Assembly (NCBI GenBank): GCA_024752435.1
Contig: CP103034.1
Span: forward strand, 1,240,001 to 1,304,000
Reading direction: 5' to 3'
Length of the DNA: 64,000 bases
DNA from: Allantophomopsis cytisporea
Lineage: Eukaryota; Ascomycota; Leotiomycetes; Phacidiales; Phacidiaceae
Below are positions 12,421 to 23,823 of this stretch, one piece after another. Below the pieces are notes generated by a model. It was not told where the DNA came from. It saw nothing but the letters and a program-made list of their open reading frames with translations, and ran no database searches. The translations under genes were made by a program, and so were the position numbers. Each line of letters opens with the position of its first letter. Position 1 is the first letter of the stretch.

Positions 12421-13860
12421 ATGCATGAAAACCTCATAAGTGCGCTTCATACTAATTCTCTGTCTAGAGAGCGCGCATCAACTTCAAGGCATAGCATTGG
12501 ATTCTATAGAAACGTTATCGTGACAGCAAGATACAGGCTTTCATCCTCGGAGACTAACCATGCATCGATAGAAACTATCGTCGAATCGGCAGTGTCACAA
12601 GTTGTTCTATCACATCCTGTGTTAAATGTTGGCATCGTTGATGAGCACACCAAGAGTCCCTACTTTCTCAGACTCAAAGAAGTAGACATTCGAAAATGTA
12701 TTGAGTTTACGTCTGGGGATCTTTCAAATGAAAGTTATCAATCGTTGACCAACGTCTTGGAAGAACAGCATGAACGATTTTTCCTTGATGTTCACTCACG
12801 GCCTCCTTGGAGACTTATCATACTGCCTGCACAGCATCATCAGGACTCATCGATCGACATATATGCATGTTTTGTCTTTCATCATGCTCTCGGGGATGGC
12901 ATCAGTGGAACAGTTTTCCATCGGTCTCTTCTCCATGCACTGCGAAATCCTGCACGACTGCAGGCGGGGGACAACAACTACATCATTCGAGTTCCGGAGT
13001 CGCTGACACTTACGCCTCCGGTTGAGGAACTTATCAATTTTAAGCTTTCATGGAGCTACATGGCAAACCAAATACTGAAGGCATTTGGGCCAGCCTGGAT
13101 GTTTCCATCTTCAACTGTCTGGACTGGAGGTGTTATTTCAATGCCCAACGTCGAAGATTACAGATCACGGCTTGTAGTGCTGTCATATCAATCCGCTGAA
13201 GCCGCAAGACTCCTTTCTGCCTGTCGTGTACACAAAACTACGCTCACGGGTCTCCTTCACGGAATACTGATATCAAGTCTTTCAAAATTTGTTCCAGAAG
13301 CTCAAGCATTTTCGGGTGCAACACCTTATTCTTTACGGGGGCTTACTGGATCATCTATGACCAAAGAAATGGCAGTACAGGTCTCTACTCTGACTTCGAT
13401 CTATGCACCATTGAACTGCGTTACCCCTGATAAAACTGCTTCAACTACGGCTCATATGGAGAGCCAAATCTGGAGTGTGGCACAGAAATTCTCCGCGGAC
13501 ATCAAGACTGAGCTCGCAAATCTCCCAACTGATAATCTGATCGGTATGCTACCATATGTCGGCGACTGGCATGGCATGTGGAAAAGCAAGCTTGGGACAG
13601 CGAGAGAACATACTTTCGAGGTGTCTAACGTAGGAGCATTTATGGATGAGAAGGTCATGGACCATCAATGGAAACTCGAACAGATGGTATTCTCGCAACC
13701 CGGTATGGTTACAGGTGCTGCGTTGTGCTTGAGTGTTGCGAGTGTAAAAGACGCTTTATTGTCTATTACGGTCTCTTGGCAAGATGGCATTTTAGATGAG
13801 GAGCTGGTGAAGAATATCGCTGCTGATATAGATAGCACACTGAAATCACTTGCTCTTTGA
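12421..13860 (+). CDS. Alcohol acetyltransferase-like (AATase family) enzyme
   Basis: A single exon of 479 residues. The N-terminus (ASTSRHSIGFYRNV) matches the opening of the fungal AATase/condensation-like acyltransferase family, where a conserved S-R-H-x-x-G-F-Y block leads into the first strand. The catalytic HHxxxDG motif is present as HHALGDG at residues 154-160. A late SNVGAF block (around nt 13620) is another family hallmark. Relatives transfer acetyl groups from acetyl-CoA to alcohols or sphingolipid-type substrates; the substrate here is unknown. Length is normal for the family. It stands alone in AT-rich DNA with no tailoring enzymes or transporters beside it, so it does not look like part of a metabolite cluster. 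The first ATG is used; a short upstream exon cannot be excluded. Confidence 0.85.
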   Translation: MHENLISALHTNSLSRERASTSRHSIGFYRNVIVTARYRLSSSETNHASIETIVESAVSQVVLSHPVLNVGIVDEHTKSPYFLRLKEVDIRKCIEFTSGDLSNESYQSLTNVLEEQHERFFLDVHSRPPWRLIILPAQHHQDSSIDIYACFVFHHALGDGISGTVFHRSLLHALRNPARLQAGDNNYIIRVPESLTLTPPVEELINFKLSWSYMANQILKAFGPAWMFPSSTVWTGGVISMPNVEDYRSRLVVLSYQSAEAARLLSACRVHKTTLTGLLHGILISSLSKFVPEAQAFSGATPYSLRGLTGSSMTKEMAVQVSTLTSIYAPLNCVTPDKTASTTAHMESQIWSVAQKFSADIKTELANLPTDNLIGMLPYVGDWHGMWKSKLGTAREHTFEVSNVGAFMDEKVMDHQWKLEQMVFSQPGMVTGAALCLSVASVKDALLSITVSWQDGILDEELVKNIAADIDSTLKSLAL

Positions 13861-14795
13861 AAACAAATTGTTTTACAGGGAAGTTCCAGCAACTGGAAAA
13901 AATTCAAAGTCCCGTAGACTTACATGTTTGATATTTTGGCATTTCCGTTACGAACTGATCATTCAGACTGGGCACAGTCATATTGTACCTCCTTGTTCTC
14001 TTCGTACATACCATGTTTTCTGTATATTTTTTTTTTCTTGTTCCCCCTTGTTTCTTCCCAATACGATTACACTTATTAAAATATACTTTGCATTCATACA
14101 AAGGATGTTCAACAGTAGACAGTTTTCCCTTCTAATCGAACATATTGGTTTACTACTAGTCAATTAGGCATTTCAATCGCTTCACGAATTTTATTAATGG
14201 CTCCATATCTTCCGACTTGAACTTCTAGTGAGCTTATCATTCTTTAAGAAGTGTACTAGTATCAAGGACCATGATATGATGAAGACGATCCGGGAACGAA
14301 ATACGAGACATGTATATTTGGCTCTTGACATAGCATATCATCAGTATGTTGAAGTTGAGTGAAACTATGTCTACGCTCAAAGGCATTTTACGTATATGTT
14401 GAAGCAATAGAGGAATTCTGCAATGCTTTGATGAGTGACGTACAGACTATGTTTACTGATGAATGAATCAGCGTGCCAGTTAATACTTTCACTTAGTCAG
14501 GGAAAGTTCAAAAGAAGCAATGTAGTGATGAACCAAAATACAGGGAAAACTCGGACAAGACAAATAAACCAAGAATAAATGATTAGAGATCCACAAGGAT
14601 TATTGGCGCTACCTAGTAAATCGCTGAAGTGACTTTGGTGGATTTGATACTTAGAGCAGCATTCTATTAGTAAGGTAGACTGTTTGGGTGCTGACCGCCC
14701 AATAAATTATCATAATTCTGCCGATAATTCGAACATTTCTTATCCTGCACCGAGAAAAACCCCATCACTACTAGCCAACAACAAAGTTCGCAAAT
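13861..14795. other. Intergenic, no gene seen
   Basis: AT-rich 3' region of the acetyltransferase-like gene followed by the NOB1 promoter. No domain-bearing frame on either strand. Confidence 0.6.
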
Positions 14796-16085
14796 ATGGC
14801 ATCCCCAACTACCAAGCCTGTCCACAGCCTGGTACTCGATGCAGGACCGATAATTAAGAACGATCCTGCTGTATCCTCTCTCATCTCCAAGGCTGAACAA
14901 CTTTATACTATTCCAGCCGTCATTCAAGAAATTCGCGATGCTGCCACACGTTCACGAGTCGAGACTACTCTTTTGCCTTTCCTTATCCAGAGAACTCCAA
15001 AGCCCGAGAGCATGAAAGTTCTCGCTGACTTTGCGCGACGAACAGGTGATTTGGAGGTGCTCAGTAAGACCGATATACAGTTGATGGCTCTCAGTTATGA
15101 GCTGGAGCTTGAACGAAATGGAGGAGATTGGAGACTGAGAAGTGTACCTGGCCAGAAGAGAGTGAACGGAGCTCCACCGTCTGCAGAGAAAGCTGAGGAA
15201 GCCACTCCTTCCGAGGAGACCAAGGCAGAGGTGGCTGAGATTGTGGAACAGGCATCAATACCCGCCCCAGTCGAAACCCGAGGTGCCTGGGGTACAACCA
15301 TTCCAGTAACTACTGAGGCGCCCGTGGCTGCAAAGAGTGAACCTCCGGTTGAAGAGCTTGCAGCAACACATATTTCAGAGCCGGAGCCAGCTCAAGAACC
15401 AACACCGGCACCCTTTGTAGATGAAGCGCCTCTTGAAGAGGACGACGACGACGATGAGGAGGGATGGATCACACCTGCAAACATCAAAAAGCATCAGGCC
15501 GCCGATACGCTTGATGGAACAACGGCGGTTGCACCAACTATAATGCAGGTAGCCACTATCACGTCTGATTTCGCCATGCAAAACGTTATGCTCCGCATGA
15601 ACCTCAACCTTCTCTCCCCACAGCTTTCTCAGATACGTACTCTAAAGACCTGGATTCTTCGCTGCCACGCCTGCTTCGCCACTACCAAGGATATGACCAA
15701 GCAGTTCTGCGGTAGGTGTGGAAAGCCAACTCTCCTCAGAACTAGTGTCTCTGTGGACAAGAATGGCGAGGTCAAGATTCATCTCAAAAAGAACATGCAA
15801 TGGAATACAAGAGGTGATAAGTTCTCTATACCAAAGCCAGTTGCCGGCAGCACCAATGGAAAGCGTAGCGAAGGTGGTGGTAAGGGCGGATGGGGTATGG
15901 GCCTTGTCTTAGCAGAGGATCAGAAGGAATATGAGAGAGAAAAGCTTACACAACAGAGAAGAAGAGAGAGGGACTTAATGGACGAAGACTACCTACCCAA
16001 TATTCTGACTGGTGATCGTAAAGGCGCCAATGGCAGAATCAAGGTTGGGGCTGGCAGAAATGTTAACTCTAGGAAAAGGAGATGA
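14796..16085 (+). CDS. NOB1: 20S pre-rRNA D-site endonuclease Nob1
   Basis: A single exon of 429 residues. Nob1 makes the final cut at site D that matures 18S rRNA within pre-40S particles. Residues about 9-105 form the PIN nuclease domain, opening with LVLDAGPII (Asp15) and carrying a second acidic block at SKTDIQLMALSYE (Asp93). A long acidic low-complexity linker follows (EEDDDDDEEGWITP near 215-226), with the conserved GWITP motif. The zinc ribbon is at Cys290, Cys293, Cys305 and Cys308 (RCHACF and FCGRCG), followed by the family's NMQWNTRGDKFSIPKP block. The C-terminus is basic. The order and all metal ligands fit Nob1. It lies tail to tail with NOP10, another ribosome-biogenesis gene. 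Confidence 0.97.
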   Translation: MASPTTKPVHSLVLDAGPIIKNDPAVSSLISKAEQLYTIPAVIQEIRDAATRSRVETTLLPFLIQRTPKPESMKVLADFARRTGDLEVLSKTDIQLMALSYELELERNGGDWRLRSVPGQKRVNGAPPSAEKAEEATPSEETKAEVAEIVEQASIPAPVETRGAWGTTIPVTTEAPVAAKSEPPVEELAATHISEPEPAQEPTPAPFVDEAPLEEDDDDDEEGWITPANIKKHQAADTLDGTTAVAPTIMQVATITSDFAMQNVMLRMNLNLLSPQLSQIRTLKTWILRCHACFATTKDMTKQFCGRCGKPTLLRTSVSVDKNGEVKIHLKKNMQWNTRGDKFSIPKPVAGSTNGKRSEGGGKGGWGMGLVLAEDQKEYEREKLTQQRRRERDLMDEDYLPNILTGDRKGANGRIKVGAGRNVNSRKRR

Positions 16086-16425
16086 TCTCGCATTAATTCG
16101 GATATTCATGATATTTGATGCATCGAGCGGAGTTTTGTTTGGCGTTGGAAGGGTCTCGTGTAGATTTAGATCAAATACTAAAAGTGCATATCATCAAGAA
16201 GTCGTAGCATACAACTATGACAAGCATGTATTTGGTGTTTTTGAATATATTCAGCTTAGGAAACAAGCTCATAGATGTGGTTTCCGACCCAGAACGCCTT
16301 TTGTACTCCTCTAGACAACCATGCACATCCCACTAGAACTCTACTCCTAGAAGCTCTGAACCAGCCTCTCAAGAATCGGCTCGCATACTTTCTGCTCAGT
16401 CCATCATCCCACCCTCCACTCGGAA
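16086..16425. other. Short convergent spacer between NOB1 and NOP10
   Basis: About 340 bp holding the two 3' untranslated regions. No gene or RNA seen. Confidence 0.7.
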
Positions 16426-16713
16426 TTACTGTCCCAAAACCTTAAGATCCTCTGTACAGACAACCAATTAGTAAATCGTTCTCTGCCCGAGCTACTAAAC
16501 GGGCAACTCACTCTGCTGGGTAATCAAGAGACCGTATCTCTTCTTCAAGGTAACACGATGTCTGGAGTACTTGTCGTCTGGCGAGAAACGAGCTGGGTGG
16601 GCAGACTTGGTGACCTCGGAAGGAGCGGCGCCGGAAGTTGGGTTGGCATCAGTGATCTTCTTGAGCGTGTAGATACGCTTGCCCTCAGGCGAGAGAGTGT
16701 ACATCAAATGCAT
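16426..16713 (-). CDS. NOP10: H/ACA snoRNP subunit Nop10
   Basis: Two exons, complement(16512..16713) and complement(16426..16451), give 75 residues. The protein opens with MHLMYTL and contains VTKSAHPARFSPDDKYS and RVTLKKRYGLL, the near-invariant core of Nop10. Nop10 binds Cbf5/dyskerin in box H/ACA particles that guide rRNA pseudouridylation. A 60-bp intron (GTGAGT, branch TTACTAAT, TACAG) separates codon 68, so the last eight residues come from a 26-nt exon. It is missed if the intron is ignored. A second likely intron, 16715-16842, lies in the 5' leader just before the ATG. Fungal homologues are of similar size. Confidence 0.95.
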
Positions 16714-17633
16714 CCTACGACAAAAATCGTATTAGCGAGTTTGCTCGTTAACAATCCACCGCATTCCTACATTCGCGCACCCGAAAGATTGGTGCACGAA
16801 TATAGAATCCACAAGTGCGAGCAATGGATGCGACCTACGTACTTGAGTATCTGAGGGGTTGGTGGACTTTACGGTGAGGTGAATGAGGCGAGTGTAGTTG
16901 TCGAGTTGGGCGTGACCTTTTTGAAGCTTTCGCGATAAATTTCTTGGTGCTTTGCTTTTGCGATTCTGGAGATTTCGTGCCACTATGTCGTTCTGGGATT
17001 AGCGCCTTTGGCGAGGCTGAACGTCAACGTCAACTGAATTGTTGTTGATCATTACCTATGATTTAATACCCTTTCAACTTTAAAAGCTCATCAAGTTTTA
17101 TGTGTAATTGAAAAAATGCATTCGGTACAGGTCTTGAGATATTTGCTGCGTTCCAAGACCTTACTCACCTTCATCAATCAATTATCGAACCCGATTCAGG
17201 TACCAAAAAGTAAGATATTCACACTTTGCCAAACAATTTATGTTTGTGACATGCGAACCTATGAGGAAAATTGGAACCTTGGTTGTATTCAGTCACTCTT
17301 GTGATCAAAAGAAACCATCTTCTTGCTACCGTAAAAGCAACACATGAGAACACCAAAATAGAACCAATCAAACGTGTCTTGTTGAGACTAACAATATCAT
17401 TCTACTCTTACAACTGCGCGTAAAATACGAAGGAACTCCAGCAAACCATCTATATACACCCAACCTCTGGTATCTTGCTCCCACCCATCCCACAAACCTC
17501 GCACATGCGCCATTCAAGATGAAAGAGAATATAGAAAGAAGAGAAAGAAAGACGCCGATATACAGTCTATCGGCTCTTTTATTATAAGGAGATATCGCGA
17601 ACAAAGTAAAAATGCAAAGTGGCGTAACAAAGA
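16714..17633. other. NOP10 leader and promoter, then CYK3 3' region
   Basis: 16715-16842 looks like a leader intron (donor GTACGT at 16842, acceptor TAG just before the ATG). 16843 to about 17000 would be the leader exon. The rest, to 17633, is promoter and CYK3 3' flank with no other gene seen. Confidence 0.55.
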
Positions 17634-20600
17634 TCACACACAGGTCCATTCAGCAAATACGCACCATCGTGCACTTCTATCTGCCAAGACCAAGCCTCTC
17701 CAGACTCCCCTCTCACCACATTTGATTATGGTCTCCCAGGTACCACCATCAGCCTCTGAATTAGTACCATGTCTGTCTTCTTTTCTCATAAGGCGCATGA
17801 TCTTGCCAGCGGGCGATTGAATGGCAAGTTTCGCAGGCTTTCTGGTATTAGTTGTGGAAGGATTGGATCCACCAGCAGAGGAACTGGTTATGCTCATTGC
17901 GGAACCAGGTCTGACATATGGACCTGGTGAAGTAGCACCTGGGTCGTGAGTGGTCATCTCGAGAGAAGATGGATGCTGCCGAATTGCAAAGACAAATGTG
18001 TTGTTCATGGCTAGACGTTGACATTGTGGTTGTACTACGTAAAGATCGTGTCTTTGCGCATGCGGAGTTGGGTGTCTTGTGAGAAACTCATAAGGCGGGT
18101 TTTCGCCAGTGTGTATTATCGGCAGAGCAAAGGCAAGCGGATGCACAATATCTTTGATAGAGTGCATAAGACCTCTTTTGCCGGCGTATACCTTCAGGAC
18201 ACCTTGACCTTTGTCACCTGGCAGAAGTGCTTTAACGGTATATCGTTTTCGTCCACCGACCCATTCTGCTTGCGATAGAGCACGCTTCTTGATAACATCG
18301 CCAGACTCGAAGAAATCGCCATCAGAGTCCCTGGCGAACGCACGAGCTTCAACTTCCGCAACACACTCAACATCAGATGGAACATAAAATTTTACATGGA
18401 CCAATTCTAGGTCCTCAATGCGAACCAAGCTGGTATCATAGTCGATCATGTCGAGCAAGTTCTTGAAAAATGGAGGACATGCACAAGGTAGCGAAAGAAG
18501 GACTTCCGTGGCGACTGGTGGACAGAGGTGCTGCTGTTCATGATGCTCTGGAACATGAGTCCAGCAAATTTCGCTGGGTCGTGCAAGGAACCACCAGCTT
18601 TCAGCTAATCCATTTCCACAGCCCGAATATTGGCTTCTGCGAGGATTCGAGGGAGCAGCGAGAGAACAGTCCATCATTCTCCACTCACCATCCACAACCA
18701 CGGCGTTCCACCAATGATTTGGATGAGGGAGCATACCAAGCTCCAAGACTTCGCCTGGTGGCTTGAGATATCCACGAACTACCTCAGCATGTATACCAAC
18801 TGCAGCGCAAAGATCAGTGACAAGTACAGCAACTTCTTCTGCGCTTCCGCGTTTGGTCTGGATAATGTGTCGCGTATCCACTTGCCCATCAAAGTCTTCT
18901 TCCCAAATGATTTTCTCACTGACCCATGTGAAGATGGCACGCAATCTCTGTACATCACTGCGGTATGGCCTGCAAACATATCCTGTAGCCAGACTCATTG
19001 GATTTGTCATTGACGGAAGACTGTTGATGAATCTTGCGTTCTTGTCGACCAAACCCAAATTCAAGTTCGCGGCTTGGAAGTTTGCTGGCTCTGCTACAGG
19101 GTGACCATTACTATCCGCATCACCGTCTATTGAACTGAATAGTTCCTCTACAGGATCGATTGTTGGGTGATCCATCATATGGCATCTCTCCTTGCGCTCC
19201 ACACGTTCAATTTGACTCAGAGAGTTTGAACGATTCACGTCGCGTCGGAATTGAACCCAGTCAATGGCCGGGCTATCGGTCTTGGTTGGAGTTTCTTGAC
19301 CAAAACCATTACCGAATCCAATAATGTTGTTCGGCAAACTCTTGTTGCTTTTGTGAGATGTCGAAGGCCGAGAGGCTTCTCCCATGTTGATGGTCGTGCG
19401 TGCACTCGCAGCACCGGTCTTTGCAGAATTCAGGATCTTCTTGAAGAATCCACTCTTCTTCGGTTTTGGTGGTGCCACAAAGCCACCAAGAAGAGCGGAA
19501 TTTGAATGAGTATTCCATCCAGCTTGAGATTGGGGACGAGGGGGCTGTTGGGAAGAAGCATGGCTGCTGTGATATGTGACGCCTGAGATTGGAGTCTCCG
19601 GTCTATCCCAACTGGTCTGAGCACGGTTCAGGGGAGGCATTTCGTCGCGATGTCCCATTGCGCTTTGTGTACGAAGCTGCAGACCCTTCTTTCGAGCAAG
19701 ACTGCCGGCACTAGTCGCACTTACAGCACCGGCGGAACTACCACTCATAATGCTTCGTGAGGTAGCCTGTGTACTGGAACTGGAGGTAGTGTTTGTGCTC
19801 TGAGTTGTGGACGACGCGTTTGTCGAGGTGGATTTCGCGGTGAAGGTTCTACCAAGCATATTCCTGCCAACCTCGAAAGCTGACTTTCGATGTTTTAGGT
19901 CCGGTCGTCCATCAGCCATGGACGACTTAGGTCTTGGTGGCATTGCAGAGGGGAACGGAGGATATCTTGCACCATCATCGTAGAATTGCATTTTTTGCGG
20001 GACTGTAGGTGGAAGTCCGCCGCGTGGTTGGACCCCATGATCAGGACTCTGCACTTGAGAGCGTTTCAACCGACTCTCCATTCTCTCGACATAATTACTG
20101 AACTGAGGTGCATGGTCACGTGTCAAGGCAGACTGGGGTCGGTCTTCATTTCCATGCCTGGAATTGAAACTGCTGAAAGGGCTACCTTTGTCTGCGATAC
20201 CCATCGATGTCTTCGGCCGCAGGGGTTCACGTCGCGTATCCGTCCCTTTCGTATGTATCTGATCGAAAGCCTCCGGTGACCAAGGATCCAAAGGAACATC
20301 TGGCGTTGTACTTCCTCGAGGTGCACCCATGTCTTCCAGAGAAGTCATCACATCATCCATAGCATTCCGTAGCGGTGAAGGTGTAAGGCCTGACCCAGCT
20401 GTCGAGGGATCTTGGTTGGGAGTAGTAGGACGTGAGGCTTGGTGAGGATTCGAGTAGGATCCATGTGATGTATGAGACCTGTATGTGCTTCGATGAGGAG
20501 GTGGAGGCGGGGGAGGTTGTGACTCTTCTCTGTCATCCTGGTATTGCATAGGTGATGGAGCTCTGGAAGGGCCCCGAGAAGGCCCTCGAGACGGTGGCCG

Positions 20601-21228
20601 ATAATCAAATGGCGGCTCTGGGCTCGCCGCCCGCGATCCATATCCATTGCCCTCGTAGTCAGCCGGTTCTGCCCTCAAAATTCTTTCCGTTGGATCAGGA
20701 GAATTCTGACGTGATATCGTACGACTTTCTTGTTTTCGTTGCTCCGCTCTCTGCTCTGCGCCCGCGTCTGGTGCTGCGTATGATACGAAAGGTCTTCGAG
20801 CGGCCTTGCTCTTCGTCTTTTGTGGTTGTGTTTGTGGATTTGGACTTGGCGTACGATCTGCCACCGAACTCGAAGCTCTACTGGCTGGGCGAAAGCTATC
20901 ATCGAGAACCATTACAAAGTTGGAGGGGAAGACGCCCATCATACGCCTATCCCGCTTTAACCTTCCCATCCACCACGAGCCATCTCCAGCATTAAGACAT
21001 TCGATTAGATCACCTTCGACGAAACCCAGATCCCTTTTCGACTATTAGAAGCCATCAGTATAATGTTTTGTCTTGTTTTGTATTGCTTTGTATTTTTTTT
21101 TATTTTTTTTTGGTTTCCGTGAAATTTATCAAACATCATGTATATTGACTTACCTCACCGCCCCACGAGTATATTGCCCTGCACCAACACGGAAATCTTG
21201 TCGGGAGACCTGGTGGATTTGGTGCCAT
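17634..21228 (-). CDS. CYK3: Cytokinesis regulator Cyk3 (SH3 + transglutaminase-like)
   Basis: Two exons, complement(21154..21228) and complement(17634..21041), give 1,160 residues. The short first exon (MAPNPPGLPTRFPCWCRAIY...) joins exon 2 to complete an N-terminal SH3 domain (about 13-70) with ALYDY-equivalent AIYSWGGE, DLGFVEGDLIE, GSWWMGRL and GVFPSNFV. A long Ser/Pro-rich disordered middle follows, then a transglutaminase-like domain around 700-830. His801 and Asp816 of the triad are visible (HPNHWW and MMDCS). The position of the nucleophilic Cys is Ala759 (RGSAEEVA), so the fold should be catalytically dead, as reported for Cyk3 proteins. Cyk3 acts at the contractile ring and septum, promoting chitin synthesis and primary septum formation. 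The 112-bp intron has a clean GTAAGT donor and a poly-A/T-rich interior. Confidence 0.93.
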
Positions 21229-21768
21229 GATTGAATGGCGATATCAGTGCAGGAAGAAAGTGAGAAAGATTCTCAATTCTTATGAGATTGGCAATGCACA
21301 ACTGGAAAATGTCGGTGACTTTCTATCAACATAGAAGGCGTTCCGCGAGTGCGAGAGCTGGCTCCCCTCAGGCGTAATGCGACGCGGTTTATCAAACGAG
21401 GGTAGAGAGAAAAGGTCAATGGTCGCAAAGCAACGAAAGGATTGTGGAGGTGACCAAGGGGATAGATGGAAAGTGGGTGCAGTTCGTTTCGCCGGCTTCT
21501 CTGAGGCTTTTTCTCTCGCGTTCCTTCTTCGTATTATTTCGTTAGGTCGAAAGCGGAAGTGGGAATTATGACGACGAACGAGCAAGTATGTTTATGATGT
21601 GCTGTATTCTTATTCGTGTTGTGCATTTTATCTTGTCGTGTGATGTATGAGATGTGCTGTACTGAGCTGTGCTTTGTTGCGCTGTGTTGTCTTAGAAATG
21701 TACCATAGCTCTCATTAGCATCGTTAGGGTCATTTATAGAGAGGGACGAATCAATTTTGTCCCTGGTG

Positions 21769-21800
21769 AGAGGAGGAGGAGGAGGAGGAGGGGGGGAGGG
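21769..21800. repeat. (AGG)n/poly-G purine tract
   Basis: Seven or so AGG units followed by a run of Gs, upstream of CYK3. Confidence 0.8.
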
Positions 21801-22201
21801 TGAAGAGTGAAGTTCTGGTCATTCAACTCAACATGGACGACGACGGGGTTGATGCTGGTTTATCATTATCGTCAGGTATCAATAGTAGTTGCGTTAGTAT
21901 TTACTCTACCACGAGTGTCACGTCCTAGGTATGTATGTGTGTATGTGCCTTGGCCCTTTGTAAATAGTGCCCGCAGCGGTATGCAGCGGTATACAGCGGT
22001 AAGTATTTGGTTGGCAACGTCTTAAGCAAGGAATCCCTGTTGCTAGGGGCAACCTCCGCCTTGTTTGCTGGTACATAATTAGTTAGTAAGGCCAAGGTAC
22101 GTGGGTGTTCTCTCTACTTTAGGTAGCACATACACGTACACAGTAAGTACATATGTATATCAACCGACACGAGTATTACCTGATTCGACCTTATGTGCTG
22201 T

Positions 22202-22274
22202 ATTGTATGTATTTATTGTATGTATTTGTTGTATATATATATGTATTTATGTATTTATGCATATATGTATATAC
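22202..22274. repeat. Imperfect TATGTATT tract
   Basis: Degenerate tandem TGTATTTA/TATGTATT units with an internal TA run, in promoter-distal DNA. Confidence 0.7.
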
Positions 22275-22990
22275 CCACGCTGTATGTAGGTATGCAAGTC
22301 ACTCAGCCCTCACTCCACCCATCATGCATATGTTTGTATCGCACCGTACTGTACTGCACCACTGCACTGCCTATGTCCGCTCACTGCCACTTCGTCTCAT
22401 TGAATCAATCCATCCAAACCCAACCCAATCCTCCTCCAATCCTCATTCCTCGAGCCTCAAACTTCAAACTTCAAGAATTCAAACCTCAAACCTCTAACCT
22501 CCAACATTATTCTCAGCCTATCTCGATTGATTGGGTTACACTATACTCTACTATTCGATTCGCGCACCTACATCATCTTTGACCCAAAGCAAAGCATGCA
22601 CGAAAGCCCATTGTATTTATGTATACATACATACATACATATGTACAATCCTACTGCAAGGGGAACTACATAATATAATGATTCACTCACAAGTACTTAT
22701 TTAGCATGTCAAGATTAAAGTATTCAAGAGCAGATGATGCGACTGGTGGCTGTTCGTAAGATGGATTACCCTTGCTTGGACGGCTTTTTCCTCTCCTTCT
22801 CTTCCTCCTTCTACAACATGGCCAGATTTACCGTTCAACTTTCAGTCCACAAACAGTAATAATTCATCTTACCGAGAACACGGAGCTCCAGAAGTAGGCA
22901 GAGGGTAGAAGTCTGTACGTATAGGTATGTTAGGTAACTGAGACATCTGTGGAGCCTCCTGCGCCAAACGAGAGAAAAGAACTACGTAGG

Positions 22991-23021
22991 TAGGAGAGGA
23001 GAGGAGAGGAGAGGAGAGGAA
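22991..23021. repeat. (GGAGA)n pentanucleotide microsatellite
   Basis: About five tandem GGAGA units, continuing into a purine-rich stretch. Confidence 0.8.
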
Positions 23022-23823
23022 GAAAAAGGACATGGAGAAGGGATAAGAAGATAGAAAGCAGAAGAGATAAGAAGAGTGCTACGGAAGATAAACAAGACAG
23101 CGGTCTCCTCACTATGTATGACGATATTGATACGATTGGCAGCAATTAAAATACAATGAATTCTATGGCCAAAGACTTGAAGACTTCTTCGGCCACTTCC
23201 TTTTCGGTTGGAGTCATGTTTCGTTGTCTCACTATCTCGGGCTCAGCGTTTTCCCCACCATCATTATGTATTTGACAACGCAGGATCGAGCTAACATCAT
23301 TTCAATCTCAATTCAAATCTCACTCTCCGTTCTCCGCATCGCCATACCCTGGTCCAAAGCAAGCTGTGACCCAGTAACTACATCACCAGAAAAAGAAAAT
23401 CCAATCGAGCACGGTTAAGCTTCGACACTTGAGTGACCCGAGTGCTAACGATTGAGTGCCCAGAGTACAGCTGCTCAGTGCAATTTGGGCCCGCAAACTG
23501 TTTATAACGTTGCCTGCGCGACCGTCGTGCATTCAACGGAACAACCTCATAACCAATACCAATACACAAAGCACAAATTACTTCAGAACCTGCCCGCATA
23601 TATTGTTTTGTTACATTTTAAATACACTACAATACCCTGCATCTCGACGCCCTTATCTCACCTATTCTCTTCAAGAAGAACCAAAAAACCAAAAAAAAAA
23701 GAAGGGAAAAATAATCCATCCCATCCATTGTATCCAAGCCCGAGTAACCTCGCCGACTCTGTCTGCCCACATCGCTAGCTGCATATTGAGCCTTTTGCTC
23801 GTTGACTGTCGCAACGAAGCATC

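Larger units (their letters stand above)
21229..23823. other. Divergent promoter region between CYK3 and the kinase gene
   Basis: 2.6 kb with no supported gene. It is rich in low-complexity DNA: an AGG tract (21769-21800), imperfect TATGTATT repeats (22202-22274), TACA repeats (about 22617-22640) and a GGAGA array (22991-23021). Open frames across it reflect these biased sequences. Confidence 0.6.

Noticed and set aside
12421..21228. Possible secondary-metabolite cluster around the acetyltransferase-like gene
   Set aside because: Its neighbours are a secreted wall-type protein and ribosome-biogenesis genes. There is no synthase, oxidase, transporter or pathway regulator nearby.
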